From assembly GCF_002980495.1 (NCBI RefSeq), contig NZ_PVBR01000015.1:51254-115253 (forward strand): DNA of 64,000 bases, written 5' to 3'. Position numbers and translations under genes: made by a program. The notes below the pieces were generated by a model. The model was not told where the DNA came from. It ran no database searches and was given only the letters and a program-made list of their open reading frames with translations. This DNA comes from Phyllobacterium phragmitis (GTDB lineage Bacteria; Pseudomonadota; Alphaproteobacteria; Rhizobiales; Rhizobiaceae). Shown here one piece after another: positions 13,237 to 21,554 of the stretch. The number at the start of each line of letters is the position of its first letter. Within the stretch, counting starts at the first letter, position 1.

Positions 13237-14037
13237 ATGGTGTTTTCGCTCTCTCCGCTGGCCGGCTTGAGCTCCTATCGCCTGGAGGCTTTCGACACCG
13301 TTGGCTCCACCAATGCGGTCGTGCTCGAACGGGCGCAGGCCGGCGATCCGGGAAAGCTCTGGGTCGTCTCGAAGCGCCAGGAAAGCGGGCGTGGACGGCG
13401 GGGCCGTGCCTGGGCGACGCCTGTCGGCAATCTTGCCGCGACGCTTCTTCTCGTTGAATCCTATGAGTTGAAGACGGCGGCAACACTCGGTTTTGTGGCG
13501 GGGCTGTCGCTCGCCGACGCGCTCGATGCCGTCTTCTCGCAGACCCCTTCGCTTAATTCCGCTCGCATCGGGCTCAAATGGCCGAACGATGTGCTGGTCG
13601 ACGGCGCAAAGCTCTCGGGCATCCTGCTGGAATCGGCGCTCCTGCCGCAAGGCCGCTTTGCCGTCGCCGTCGGCATCGGCGTCAACATCGTTTCCCATCC
13701 TGAAGATCTACCTTATCCCGCCACGTCTCTACAGGCGTTGGGCAGCACCTGCGACGCCGAAACGCTGTTTCTTGCGCTCTCCGATAGCTGGCGGGAAAAC
13801 AGTGCTCTTTGGAATGAGGGCCGGGGGCTTGGCGAAATCCGCTCGCGATGGCTTGAGCGCGCCGCCGGGCTTGGCGGCGAAGTGTCCGTGCGCGTGGAAG
13901 ACCGTGTCGTTCGCGGCATATTCGAGACGATCGATGAGGACTGCCGGTTCGTCATCCGTGAGGAGGATGGCGGTCGCGTCCTGATTGCGGCAGGCGACGT
14001 GTATTTTGGCTCGGTGGCCTCCGCCAACGCGGTATAA
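13237..14037 (+). CDS. birA: Biotin--[acetyl-CoA-carboxylase] ligase, short form
   Basis: This enzyme makes biotinyl-5'-AMP and transfers biotin to the carrier lysine of biotin-dependent carboxylases such as acetyl-CoA and propionyl-CoA carboxylase (pccB lies at 50.5 kb). The 266-residue protein has the biotinyl-AMP loop GRGRRGRAW (51-59) and the catalytic KWPNDVLVDG (114-123). It lacks the N-terminal winged-helix DNA-binding domain of E. coli BirA, so it is monofunctional and not a repressor. It sits at the end of the nuo operon, a conserved arrangement in this order as I recall it. Confidence 0.93.
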   Translation: MVFSLSPLAGLSSYRLEAFDTVGSTNAVVLERAQAGDPGKLWVVSKRQESGRGRRGRAWATPVGNLAATLLLVESYELKTAATLGFVAGLSLADALDAVFSQTPSLNSARIGLKWPNDVLVDGAKLSGILLESALLPQGRFAVAVGIGVNIVSHPEDLPYPATSLQALGSTCDAETLFLALSDSWRENSALWNEGRGLGEIRSRWLERAAGLGGEVSVRVEDRVVRGIFETIDEDCRFVIREEDGGRVLIAAGDVYFGSVASANAV

Positions 14038-14119
14038 CCGGCTTCATACTGACACTTGCGTGCAAGAAGGGCTAGCGTAGCCCGCTAACCCGGTGATAAG
14101 CGTTCAGGCAACAAAGTAA

Positions 14120-14250
14120 GGTCCAGGAAAAGTGCGCAGCAGTTTTCCCGGGGAAAGCAGGCACTGCCTTTTCCGTCTGGACCTGCATGAATTGACAGAG
14201 AGCAAGTCCAGGAAAAGTGGGAACCGCTTTTCCGTTCTTGCGTAAGATAA
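14120..14250. repeat. Two adjacent copies of a palindromic intergenic repeat (gtccaggaaaagtg family)
   Basis: The birA-rnj gap holds two units, about 14120-14187 and 14203-14250. Each begins with gtccaggaaaagtg, followed by cgc(t)tttcc-type inverted sequence. In the first unit the ends gtccag and ctggac are inverted, so the element folds into a branched hairpin. Related copies occur at 16000-16070 and 60325-60397, always between genes. This is a dispersed non-coding repeat. It may act as a hairpin in the rnj leader, but function is not evident. Confidence 0.8.
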
Positions 14251-14323
14251 ACAGCTGGAGTGGTTCCGAAAAAATCGGGACTGCTCCGCAATGCAAATTT
14301 GTGAATATTTGCGAGGAGCCTGA

Positions 14324-15997
14324 ATGCCTCATTCCAAATCCGCGGAACTCGTCTTTCTGCCGCTCGGTGGCGTCGGCGAAATCGGCATGAACCTCGCCCT
14401 GTATGGTTACGGGCCAGAAGACGATCGCGAATGGATCGTGGTGGATATGGGCGTAAGCTTCGCCGGACCGGAATTGCCGGGCGCCGATCTGATATTGCCC
14501 GATATCCGGTTTCTCGAAGCCGAACGCCACAATCTCCGGGGCATCATCATCACCCATGCGCACGAAGACCACTACGGCGCGCTGCTCGATCTATGGCCGC
14601 GCCTCAAGGTGCCGGTCTATGCATCGCCATTTACGGCCGGGCTCCTGGAAGCGAAGCGCCGCGGTGAGCACAACGCGCCGGAAATACCGGTTACGATCTA
14701 TCGCGCCGGCGAGAAATTCTCCGTCGGCCCCTTCGAGATCGAGGCGATCCCCGTTACCCATTCGATCCCGGAGCCGGTATCCCTTGCGATCACCACGCCG
14801 CTCGGCACGGTGATCCACACGGGCGACTGGAAGAGCGACCCGGAACCTTCGTTGGGGCCGCTGCTTGATGAGGATCGTTTCCGCGAATTGGGAGACCAGG
14901 GCGTTCTGGCGCTCGTCTGCGATTCCACCAACGCCATGCGGGAAGGGGAATCACCCTCCGAGCGCCAGGTTGGCGAAAGTCTGCGCGAACTCATCGAGAA
15001 CGCCCGCGGCCGTGTCGCGATCACTACCTTCGCCTCCAATGTCGGGCGCATACGGTCTATCGCCGAAGCCGCGCGGGACGCCGGCCGTCAGGTTCTGGTT
15101 CTCGGCCGCTCGATGAAGCGGGCGATCGAGGTTGCGGGCGACCTCGGCTATATGGAGGGACTGCCGGAATTTCTGTCGGAGGAAGATTATGGCTTCATCC
15201 CGCGCGAAAACGTGGTGATCGTCCTGACGGGCAGCCAGGGTGAATCGCGCGCGGCGCTGGCCAAGATCGCCCGCGACGAGATGCGCAACGTGGCGCTCGC
15301 GCCGGGCGATACGGTGATTTATTCCTCGCGCACCATTCCCGGCAACGAAAAGGCCATCATCGAGACGAAAAATCTTCTGATCGAGCAGGGCATCAAAATC
15401 ATCACCGACGGCGACACCCTCGTCCATGTCTCCGGTCATCCGCGCCGCAATGAATTGAAGCGCATGTATTCCTGGGTAAGGCCGCAAATCCTGGTTCCGG
15501 TGCATGGCGAGGCCGCGCATCTGGTGGCGCAGGGATCGCTCGGCGCCTTATCGGGCATTCCCGAAGTGGCGCAGGTTCGAAATGGCGACATGCTGCGTCT
15601 GGCGCCGGGACAGGCAGAAATCATCGACGAGGCGCCTTTTGGCCGTGTCTTCAAGGATGGCAAGCTGATCGGCGATGAGGACGAGGTAGGGATAACCGAT
15701 CGCCGCAAGCTTTCCTTTGTCGGTCATGTCGCGGTATCCGTGCTTGTCGACGGCCATTATAATATCGTCGGAGATCCCGATCTGGTGCCGATCGGCCTGC
15801 CGGAAGCCGACGCTCGGGGCGATCTGATGGAGGATATCCTGTTCGACGCGGCCGTGAGTGCGATTGAAAGCATTCCGCGCGCCCGCCGCAGGGATATCGA
15901 AGTTCTGCGGGAAGCGGTACGCCGTGCGGTACGCGCCGCTGCAAACGAATCCTGGGGCAAGAAGCCCATCGTGACGGTATTCCTGACGAAGGTGTAG
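14324..15997 (+). CDS. rnj: Ribonuclease J
   Basis: This metallo-beta-lactamase/beta-CASP family RNase acts as 5'-3' exonuclease and endonuclease in RNA maturation and decay. The 557-residue protein has the zinc motif HAHEDH at 78-83, the family signature VCDSTNAMREGESPSERQVG, and the beta-CASP SGHPRRNELKRMYSWVRP with the final zinc histidine in PVHGE. It is 286 bases from birA and bounded on both sides by copies of the same palindromic repeat. mce follows after about 90 bases. Confidence 0.96.
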   Translation: MPHSKSAELVFLPLGGVGEIGMNLALYGYGPEDDREWIVVDMGVSFAGPELPGADLILPDIRFLEAERHNLRGIIITHAHEDHYGALLDLWPRLKVPVYASPFTAGLLEAKRRGEHNAPEIPVTIYRAGEKFSVGPFEIEAIPVTHSIPEPVSLAITTPLGTVIHTGDWKSDPEPSLGPLLDEDRFRELGDQGVLALVCDSTNAMREGESPSERQVGESLRELIENARGRVAITTFASNVGRIRSIAEAARDAGRQVLVLGRSMKRAIEVAGDLGYMEGLPEFLSEEDYGFIPRENVVIVLTGSQGESRAALAKIARDEMRNVALAPGDTVIYSSRTIPGNEKAIIETKNLLIEQGIKIITDGDTLVHVSGHPRRNELKRMYSWVRPQILVPVHGEAAHLVAQGSLGALSGIPEVAQVRNGDMLRLAPGQAEIIDEAPFGRVFKDGKLIGDEDEVGITDRRKLSFVGHVAVSVLVDGHYNIVGDPDLVPIGLPEADARGDLMEDILFDAAVSAIESIPRARRRDIEVLREAVRRAVRAAANESWGKKPIVTVFLTKV

Positions 15998-15999
15998 GA

Positions 16000-16070
16000 G
16001 CAAGTCCAGGAAAAGTGTGAAGCGGTTTTCACGGGAAAAGCAGGAACTGCTTTTCCCGGGGGACTTGCGG
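16000..16070. repeat. Palindromic intergenic repeat (gtccaggaaaagtg family)
   Basis: This single copy lies in the short rnj-mce gap. Terminal arms caagtcc and ggacttg are inverted, with two internal inverted pairs (ggaaaag/cttttcc types), so the whole element can fold as a cruciform or branched hairpin. It has the same sequence family as 14120-14250 and 60325-60397. Confidence 0.8.
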
Positions 16071-16088
16071 CAAAACAAGAGAGAAGTC

Positions 16089-16493
16089 ATGCTCGGTCGC
16101 CTCAATCATGTCGCAATCGCAGTGCCCGATCTTGGCAGCGCGAGCGCGCTTTACCGCACCGCGCTCGGCGTTGAGCCGACAAAGCCGCAGGCTCTGCCGG
16201 AGCATGGGGTCACGGTTGCATTCGTCAATGTCGGGAATACCAAGATCGAGCTGCTCGAACCTTTGGGAGAGGACTCGCCAATCCTGGCATTTCTGGATAA
16301 AAATCCGGCCGGCGGCATGCACCATCTCTGCTATGAGGTGGAGGATATAATAGCCGCGCGGGACCGCCTGAGAGAGCAGGGCGCGCGCATTTTGGGCGAC
16401 GGTGAACCGAAGATCGGTGCGCATGGAAAGCCGGTGCTGTTTCTGCATCCGAAGGATTTTAACGGCACGCTCATTGAACTGGAACAGGTGTAA
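16089..16493 (+). CDS. mce: Methylmalonyl-CoA epimerase
   Basis: This enzyme interconverts (R)- and (S)-methylmalonyl-CoA in the propionyl-CoA to succinyl-CoA route, which also needs propionyl-CoA carboxylase (pccB at 50.5 kb). The 134-residue VOC-fold protein has metal ligands in RLNHVAIAV (His7), HHLCYEV and a C-terminal Glu in LIELEQV. The start at 16089 (MLGRLNHV) follows agagaag. The open frame upstream runs through the palindromic repeat and is not protein-like. DUF1467 begins 2 bases after its stop, so the two are coupled. Confidence 0.93.
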   Translation: MLGRLNHVAIAVPDLGSASALYRTALGVEPTKPQALPEHGVTVAFVNVGNTKIELLEPLGEDSPILAFLDKNPAGGMHHLCYEVEDIIAARDRLREQGARILGDGEPKIGAHGKPVLFLHPKDFNGTLIELEQV

Positions 16494-16495
16494 TC

Positions 16496-16765
16496 ATGTC
16501 CGTAGCGTCGGGAATAGCGATCTATTTCATTATCTGGTGGACGATGCTTTTCGCGCTTTTGCCGGTCGGAGTACGCACGCAAGCTGAGGAAAATGACATC
16601 ACGCTTGGCACCACCGCCAGCGCGCCTGCCCAGCCGCGCATCTGGCTCGCGTTCTTTCGCACCACCATCGTTTCCACGATTATTTTCGCGACCTACTATT
16701 ACGTCACGCAAATTCTCGGCTTTGGCCTGGACGATATTCCGCATTTCTTTCCTGATCTGAAGTAA
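16496..16765 (+). CDS. DUF1467 family small inner-membrane protein
   Basis: The predicted protein has 89 residues with two hydrophobic segments (about 6-26 and 55-77) separated by a polar loop containing GVRTQAEE, the hallmark of the DUF1467 family. Function is unknown. It is placed directly behind mce (2-base spacing) and upstream of proS, as I recall for this order. A long intergenic region with a candidate small RNA on the other strand follows. Confidence 0.88.
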   Translation: MSVASGIAIYFIIWWTMLFALLPVGVRTQAEENDITLGTTASAPAQPRIWLAFFRTTIVSTIIFATYYYVTQILGFGLDDIPHFFPDLK

Positions 16766-16996
16766 ACCGGATCGCCGTGCCGCCCTGCAGAACGGGTAAA
16801 GAGCGTCTCATCACTTTGAAATCCTGCGTGATTTTCTCCATAAAACCACTTCCGGTTTAAGGCGTTTCCGCCACAGGATATTCATTTGGCTGAGCATGGC
16901 TTGAGGGGAGTGCCTGAAATGCGGATTCCAGATATTCCGCTGCCGCAAGTTGCCTGCTTCCGGTCTTAGAAAATCGTGATTATCACCTGAATTTGC

Positions 16997-17023
16997 AAAA
17001 AAAAAGCAAGGCTTGCGCCTTGC
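16997..17023 (-). terminator. Rho-independent terminator of the minus-strand sRNA candidate
   Basis: A perfect 7-bp GC-rich stem (17006-17012 with 17017-17023) with a 4-base loop is followed on the minus strand by nine T residues (16997-17005). This is the strongest intrinsic terminator in the first half of the window. It is one-sided: no T-run follows on the plus strand. Confidence 0.85.
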
Positions 17024-17119
17024 AGTTGAATACGCGTCCGATCTCATATCCGTATAGTCGGCGGCTGCGGATTATCGCGCCGAGATCGCATCCTCCCAAG
17101 ACTTTGACCGCGCAGGAAA
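16997..17119 (-). ncRNA. Candidate trans-encoded small RNA
   Basis: Read on the minus strand, about 120 bases end in a classical intrinsic terminator: stem GCAAGGC, loop GCAA, stem GCCTTGC, then nine T. No minus-strand gene lies nearby to need it. Upstream the sequence folds further: CGATCTC pairs with GAGATCG, and inside it ATCCG pairs with CGGAT. A CTATAA at 17126-17131 (minus) could be the -10 element and sets the proposed 5' end; the -35 is weak. Rhizobiales are known to carry several conserved intergenic sRNA families (alpha-r families); membership cannot be decided here. Confidence 0.5.
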
Positions 17120-17373
17120 GCAATTTTATAGCTGCTTTCTCTTTATGATTAAAAAAATAGCGGAGTGCTCATGGAATGTCACGCAAATTTTTTCAATTTT
17201 TCACATTGTGATGAATCGCAATGCAATGCCTCATCCATTTTGCCGGCTGACATTTGAAGTACAAGCTTTCAGCCGGGTTTCCAACCGCATGAGAAGCCGC
17301 TAAGAAACCCGTGGCTTTGCTCATGTTTTCGCCTGATTCTGCAAGCACTCAGGTCTCTTTGTTTGGTGGTCCC

Positions 17374-18702
17374 ATGCGTCTTTCGCGTTACTTTTTGCCT
17401 ATCCTCAAGGAAAATCCCAAAGAGGCGGAAATCGTCTCGCATCGGCTGATGCTGCGTTCAGGCATGATCCGCCAGCAAACGGCGGGAATTTATTCATGGT
17501 TGCCGCTCGGCCTGAAGGTTCTCAACAAGGTCAACGCAATCATTCGGGAAGAGCAGAACCGGGCAGGCGGCATCGAATTGCTCATGCCGACCGTCCAGCC
17601 CGCCGATCTGTGGCGCGAGAGCGGCCGTTATGACGATTACGGCAAGGAAATGCTGCGCATCAAGGATCGCCAGGACCGCGACATGCTATTCGGGCCGACC
17701 AACGAGGAAATGATCACCGACATTTTCCGTTCTTACGTGCGTTCCTACAAGAACCTGCCGCTCAATCTCTACCATATCCAGTGGAAGTTCCGCGACGAAG
17801 TCCGCCCGCGATTCGGCGTCATGCGCTCGCGCGAATTCCTGATGAAGGACGCCTATTCCTTCGACTTGGATTATGAGGGCGCCAAGGCTTCCTATAACCG
17901 GATGTTCGTCGCGTATCTGCGCACCTTCTCCCGCATCGGCCTGCAGGCGATCCCGATGCGGGCCGATACCGGCCCCATCGGCGGCGATCTCAGCCATGAG
18001 TTCATCATCCTGGCAGATACAGGCGAAAGCCAGGTATTTTGCGATCGCGCCTATCTCGATCTCGCCGTCCCCGGCGCGGACACGGATTTCCGAAATGATG
18101 CGGAGATATCCGGCGTCGTCGACCGTTGGACCAAGCTTTATGCTGCAACCGACGAAATGCACGACGAGGCCGCGTGGGACAAGATCGGGGATGCAGACCG
18201 GCTTGCCGCCAGAGGCATCGAGGTTGGCCATATCTTCCATTTCGGTACCAAATATTCCGAGCCCATGGGTGCCAAGGTCACCGGTCCGGACGGCAAGGAT
18301 CATCTGGTTTCCATGGGATCCTACGGCATCGGTCCGTCGCGCCTCGTCGCCGCGACCATCGAGGCATCGCACGACGAAAACGGCATCATCTGGCCAAAGT
18401 CGATCGCGCCATTCGGCGCCGGCATCGTCAATATGAAGCCGGGTGATGCCGGTTGCGACGGCGTTTCGGAAAAGCTTTATGAGGCGCTGACCAATGCCGG
18501 GCTCGACCCGCTGCTCGACGACACCGACGAACGGCCCGGCGCGAAGTTCGCGACGATGGATCTGATCGGCCTGCCGGTTCAGATCATCGTCGGGCCGCGC
18601 GGCGTCGCGGCGGGTGAAGTCGAGATAAAGGACAGGGCGACGGGCACGCGCGAAACGCTTCCCCTCGATGCGGTGATCAATCGACTGGTGGGTTCGGTAT
18701 GA
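17374..18702 (+). CDS. proS: Prolyl-tRNA synthetase, short alphaproteobacterial form
   Basis: This enzyme charges tRNA-Pro with proline. The class II motifs are visible: motif 2 in [21 protein letters not shown] and motif 3 in [16 protein letters not shown], with a C-terminal anticodon-binding domain (about 340-442). The protein is 442 residues instead of about 570 because the editing insertion (INS) between motifs 2 and 3 is reduced to a short remnant, as known for alphaproteobacterial ProRS. The start at 17374 ([11 protein letters not shown]) is the normal N terminus; the frame is open 63 bases further upstream. Its end overlaps lolC by 4 bases. Confidence 0.95.
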   Translation: MRLSRYFLPILKENPKEAEIVSHRLMLRSGMIRQQTAGIYSWLPLGLKVLNKVNAIIREEQNRAGGIELLMPTVQPADLWRESGRYDDYGKEMLRIKDRQDRDMLFGPTNEEMITDIFRSYVRSYKNLPLNLYHIQWKFRDEVRPRFGVMRSREFLMKDAYSFDLDYEGAKASYNRMFVAYLRTFSRIGLQAIPMRADTGPIGGDLSHEFIILADTGESQVFCDRAYLDLAVPGADTDFRNDAEISGVVDRWTKLYAATDEMHDEAAWDKIGDADRLAARGIEVGHIFHFGTKYSEPMGAKVTGPDGKDHLVSMGSYGIGPSRLVAATIEASHDENGIIWPKSIAPFGAGIVNMKPGDAGCDGVSEKLYEALTNAGLDPLLDDTDERPGAKFATMDLIGLPVQIIVGPRGVAAGEVEIKDRATGTRETLPLDAVINRLVGSV

Positions 18703-20009
18703 GCGAAGCGACGGCTGCGGCCAGGCAGGGTGCCAAACAGGGTGCAAGACAAGGTTCCGGGCCCTTTTCCGCTTTCGAGCGGATGATCGCGTGGCGCTAT
18801 CTTCGTTCACGTCGCCGCGACTCGTTCATCTCTGTCATCGCCGGCTTCTCCTTCACCGGCATCATGCTGGGCGTGGCGACGCTCATCATCGTCATGGCGG
18901 TGATGAACGGCTTCCGCGCCGAACTGCTTACCCGCATTCTAGGCATCAACGGCCATATCATCATGCAGCCGACGGAGCGGCCATTCGATGACTATGCCGA
19001 TCTGATCAAGCGTATAGATGCCATTCCGGGCGTGTCCTATGCCATTCCGGTGGTCGAGGGGCAGGCCCTGGTGCAGGGCAATGCCGGTCCCGGCACGTTT
19101 GGCCTGGTGCGCGGCCTGCGCAGCGAGGATATCGCCAAGCTGAAGCTCGTGGCCGACAATGTGAAGCAGGGGACGTTCCAGGGCTTCGATGATAGCGGCG
19201 GCGTTGCCATCGGCACCCGCATGGCGCAAAATCTCGGGCTTTCGGTGGGCGATAATTTGACGATCATATCACCGGAGGGTGATGTCACGCCGTTCGGCGT
19301 CAATCCGCGCGTCAAATCCTATAAGGTCGTGGCGATTTTCGAGATCGGCATGTCGGAATACGATGCCTCGATCATCATCATGCCGCTCAGCCAGGCGCAG
19401 CTCTTCTTCAATCAGGAGGGTAAGGTCCAGTCGATCGAGGTTTTCGTCGACAACCCTGACAATGTCGATGCGCTGAAGAAGCCCATCGAGGAGGCGGCCG
19501 GACGCCCGCTGATGCTGACCGACTGGCGCCAGCGCAACCAGACCTTCTTTTCCGCCCTCGAGGTCGAGCGCAACGTGATGTTCATGATCCTGACGCTGAT
19601 CGTGCTCGTCGCGGCCCTCAACATCATTTCCGGCCTGATCATGCTGGTCAAGGACAAGGGCCGTGACATCGCCATCCTGCGCACCATGGGCGCGACACGC
19701 AACGCCATCCTGCGCATCTTCCTGATGACCGGCGCTGCGATCGGCACGGCCGGCACGCTCGCAGGCGTCGTGCTCGGGGTCGTGGTCTGCCTCAATGTCG
19801 AGCGCATCCGCGAATTCTTTTCCTGGCTTTCGGGCACCACGCTTTTCAACCCGGAGCTCTATTTCCTGAGCCAGCTTCCGGCCGAGATGAACCCCGGCGA
19901 GACGATCTCCGTCATCGTGATGGCGTTGGTGCTGTCCTTCCTTGCGACACTCTTTCCGGCATGGCGCGCCGCCAGGCTCGATCCGGTCGAAGCCCTGAGG
20001 TATGAATGA
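18699..20009 (+). CDS. lolC: Lipoprotein-releasing ABC transporter permease (LolC/LolE family)
   Basis: This inner-membrane permease, with LolD, extracts outer-membrane lipoproteins and hands them to LolA. The 436-residue protein has a hydrophobic helix near residues 46-70, a large periplasmic domain, and three helices at the C terminus (about 290-425), the MacB/LolC layout. It begins with the typical N-terminal [20 protein letters not shown]. It overlaps proS by 4 bases and lolD by 4 bases, so the three are one operon. Only one permease gene is present, as in organisms with a LolF-type homodimer, so LolC versus LolE naming is loose. Confidence 0.93.
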   Translation: MSEATAAARQGAKQGARQGSGPFSAFERMIAWRYLRSRRRDSFISVIAGFSFTGIMLGVATLIIVMAVMNGFRAELLTRILGINGHIIMQPTERPFDDYADLIKRIDAIPGVSYAIPVVEGQALVQGNAGPGTFGLVRGLRSEDIAKLKLVADNVKQGTFQGFDDSGGVAIGTRMAQNLGLSVGDNLTIISPEGDVTPFGVNPRVKSYKVVAIFEIGMSEYDASIIIMPLSQAQLFFNQEGKVQSIEVFVDNPDNVDALKKPIEEAAGRPLMLTDWRQRNQTFFSALEVERNVMFMILTLIVLVAALNIISGLIMLVKDKGRDIAILRTMGATRNAILRIFLMTGAAIGTAGTLAGVVLGVVVCLNVERIREFFSWLSGTTLFNPELYFLSQLPAEMNPGETISVIVMALVLSFLATLFPAWRAARLDPVEALRYE

Positions 20010-20704
20010 TGGCTGGAAAACCGGCTCTCGATCCCATTTTGAAACTCACCGGTGTCGGCCGCGCTTATCATGAAGCAGGGCGTGCGCTGGTCATCCTGAA
20101 TGATGCCGATTTTTCGCTCGGTCGAGGCGAGATGGTGGCGCTCGTGGCGCCGTCGGGCGCGGGAAAATCGACGCTTCTGCACACCGCTGGACTGCTCGAA
20201 CGCCCTGACACCGGCGATGTCGTCCTCGACGGACGGGACTGCAGCGCGCTTTCCGATGACGAACGCACCGCCATCCGCCGCAACGATGTCGGCTTTGTCT
20301 ATCAGTTCCATCATCTTCTGCCGGAATTCACAGCACTCGAGAATGTGATGATACCCCAGATGCTACGCGGGCTGACGTCGGCCGCCGCCGCCGAGCGGGC
20401 GCAGCAGCTTCTCGATTACATGAAGGTCGGCCCGCGCGCCACGCATCGCCCGTCGGAGCTTTCCGGCGGCGAGCAACAACGCGTGGCGATCGCCCGCGCC
20501 GTCGCCAATGCCCCCCTGGTGCTTCTCGCCGACGAGCCGACCGGCAATCTCGATCCGGTAACGGCTTCTTACGTGTTCGAGGCGCTGGAGGCGCTGGTGA
20601 GGCAATCAGGCCTTTCCGCGCTGATCGCGACCCATAATCACGAACTGGCCGGCCGCATGGACCGCCGTGTGACGCTGAAGGATGGCAAGGTCGCCAACGT
20701 CTGA
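20006..20704 (+). CDS. lolD: Lipoprotein-releasing ABC transporter ATP-binding protein
   Basis: This ATPase powers lipoprotein release with the preceding permease. The 232-residue protein has Walker [10 protein letters not shown] (48-56), signature [14 protein letters not shown] (about 152-165), Walker B LLADEP with GNLD, and a switch histidine in ATHNHE. The Walker A variant begins APSG rather than GPSG, as also seen in other LolD proteins. Tandem ATGs at 20006 and 20009; the first overlaps the lolC stop. No clear terminator follows; hairpin repeats begin about 90 bases downstream. Confidence 0.95.
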   Translation: MMAGKPALDPILKLTGVGRAYHEAGRALVILNDADFSLGRGEMVALVAPSGAGKSTLLHTAGLLERPDTGDVVLDGRDCSALSDDERTAIRRNDVGFVYQFHHLLPEFTALENVMIPQMLRGLTSAAAAERAQQLLDYMKVGPRATHRPSELSGGEQQRVAIARAVANAPLVLLADEPTGNLDPVTASYVFEALEALVRQSGLSALIATHNHELAGRMDRRVTLKDGKVANV

Positions 20705-20794
20705 ATTGCCGGGAGATTCGTGCCTGCCTGGTGACTGTTCCACTGGCTGGGTTCCGCCGGGGCGACCAAGCTCCTTCCGCTCCTCAGCCATGGG

Positions 20795-20815
20795 TCCTCG
20801 GGTCAAGCCCGAGGA
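20795..20815. repeat. Perfect hairpin palindrome (8-5-8)
   Basis: The arms tcctcggg and cccgagga flank the loop tcaag. Layout and loop are the same as the larger repeats at 21216-21254 and 21338-21376, so all three belong to one dispersed hairpin family. It lies between the lolD and GIY-YIG gene 3' ends and could act as a bidirectional transcription barrier, but no T-run follows. Confidence 0.8.
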
Positions 20816-20858
20816 TAAGATCCGGAATGGCAAGAACGGCCAAACGGCGCAAAGCTTT

Positions 20859-21146
20859 CTACCACCCAATCCCGCGATAAAGCTCCGCCCAGTCCGGGTT
20901 GATGCTTTCGATGAGGTCGATTTTCCACCGCCGGTTCCAGCGTTTCAATGTCCGCTCGCGCCTGATGGCGTCGCGGATGTCGTCGTGCTCCTCGTACCAA
21001 ACGAGACGGGCACAGCCATATTCCGAGGTGAATCCGGGTGTGATGCCGTTCTTGTGTTCCCATACCCGATGCGAAAGGTCGTTGGTGACGCCGATATAGA
21101 TCGTCCCGCCCTTCTTGCTCGCCATCATATAGACATATCGGCTCAT
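20859..21146 (-). CDS. Small GIY-YIG nuclease-superfamily protein
   Basis: A stand-alone GIY-YIG domain of 95 residues. The N terminus carries the Tyr-Val-Tyr strand, followed by TIYIGVTNDLSHRVWEHK (the YIG half with the catalytic-type Arg). A Tyr/Glu-rich helix (LVWYEEHDDIRDAIRRE) and a Lys/Arg-rich end (LKRWNRRWK) follow, typical of the short family often mis-annotated as UvrC-like. Substrate is unknown. It is convergent with lolD and framed by hairpin repeats of one family on both sides. Such genes are often multicopy in alphaproteobacteria and may be mobile; that is inference. Confidence 0.85.
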   Translation of the reverse strand: MSRYVYMMASKKGGTIYIGVTNDLSHRVWEHKNGITPGFTSEYGCARLVWYEEHDDIRDAIRRERTLKRWNRRWKIDLIESINPDWAELYRGIGW

Positions 21147-21215
21147 TGCATGATGGTCGGTCGAAGATGTCCTGCCGTCAAGCCTGGGTTGGATGGGGTG
21201 GATGGGCGTCCGGCG

Positions 21216-21254
21216 TTCCGGAATGGATCATCGGATCAAGTCCGATGATGACGA
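21216..21254. repeat. Left copy of a 39-bp perfect inverted repeat, itself palindromic
   Basis: The copy runs gttccgg...gatgacg and contains its own hairpin, arms tcatcgga and tccgatga around the loop tcaag. It is identical, in reverse complement, to 21338-21376, 83 bases away. It sits upstream of the GIY-YIG gene start. Confidence 0.85.
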
Positions 21255-21337
21255 AGGGGTGTTTGCTACGAGGGTGACAGGCGAGATGGCATTCGCTTGC
21301 GACCAGCACCAGCGCTTAATTGCAGCAACATAAAACC

Positions 21338-21376
21338 CGTCATCATCGGACTTGATCCGATGATCCATTCCGGAAC
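21338..21376. repeat. Right copy of the 39-bp perfect inverted repeat
   Basis: This is the exact reverse complement of 21216-21254. The 83 bases between the two copies contain no gene. The pair could form a long cruciform or a large hairpin in RNA. The same stem design with tcaag/cttga loop also appears at 20795-20815. Confidence 0.85.
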
Positions 21377-21492
21377 AGCAAAACCAACCACAACCATCGC
21401 CAGACGGAGGCCGTGGCAGCCATCTCGTTGTGCTTCAAATCCCCGTTAACCCATCGCAAACCATAAGCGAAAAACAGCGGGGGAAAACTTGG

Positions 21493-21525
21493 TTGACATT
21501 GGAACAGAAATAGAACAAAAAATAA
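21493..21525 (+). promoter_or_regulatory. SOS promoter of the small membrane-peptide gene
   Basis: A perfect TTGACA -35 hexamer is at 21493-21498. The LexA box begins 4 bases downstream, inside the spacer, and an A/T-rich stretch (AAAAAATAAA, about 21517-21526) is the likely -10 region. An operator between -35 and -10 is the classic position for repression by LexA. Confidence 0.7.
21502..21516. promoter_or_regulatory. LexA box (alphaproteobacterial type)
   Basis: The sequence GAACagaaataGAAC is an exact match to GAAC-N7-GAAC, the reverse complement of the alphaproteobacterial LexA operator GTTC-N7-GTTC. Only one other exact match was noticed in a promoter region of this window, in front of dinB, itself a classic SOS gene. 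This supports the reading. Confidence 0.85.
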
Positions 21526-21554
21526 ACAGATGAGAACAAAGAGGAGTTTTAGCC

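Larger units (their letters stand above)
16766..17373. other. Long intergenic region between DUF1467 gene and proS
   Basis: This 608-base non-coding stretch is more AT-rich than its surroundings, especially 17120-17260. It contains a strong minus-strand intrinsic terminator at 16997-17023 and, upstream of it on that strand, a foldable stretch annotated separately as a small RNA. The proS promoter must lie in the right part (about 17180-17370), but I could not identify convincing -35 and -10 elements. I find no protein-coding signal on either strand. Confidence 0.6.
21147..21554. other. Intergenic region between the GIY-YIG gene and the SOS peptide
   Basis: This 408-base non-coding stretch contains the two copies of a 39-bp inverted repeat (21216-21254, 21338-21376) and, at its right end, a promoter with a LexA operator (21493-21525) and a ribosome binding site GAGGAG (21541-21546) serving the small peptide gene. 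The rest (21377-21490) shows nothing I recognise. Confidence 0.7.

Noticed and set aside
10278..13238. A 986-codon open frame on the minus strand across nuoM and nuoN
   Set aside because: It is the antisense shadow of GC-rich membrane-protein genes: composition is dominated by Arg, His, Asp and Glu with no recognisable domain, and no ribosome site. nuoM and nuoN on the plus strand are certain.
20795..20815. The hairpin after lolD as a rho-independent terminator
   Set aside because: The stem is strong, but it is followed by taagatccgg on the plus strand and lacks a T-run on either strand.
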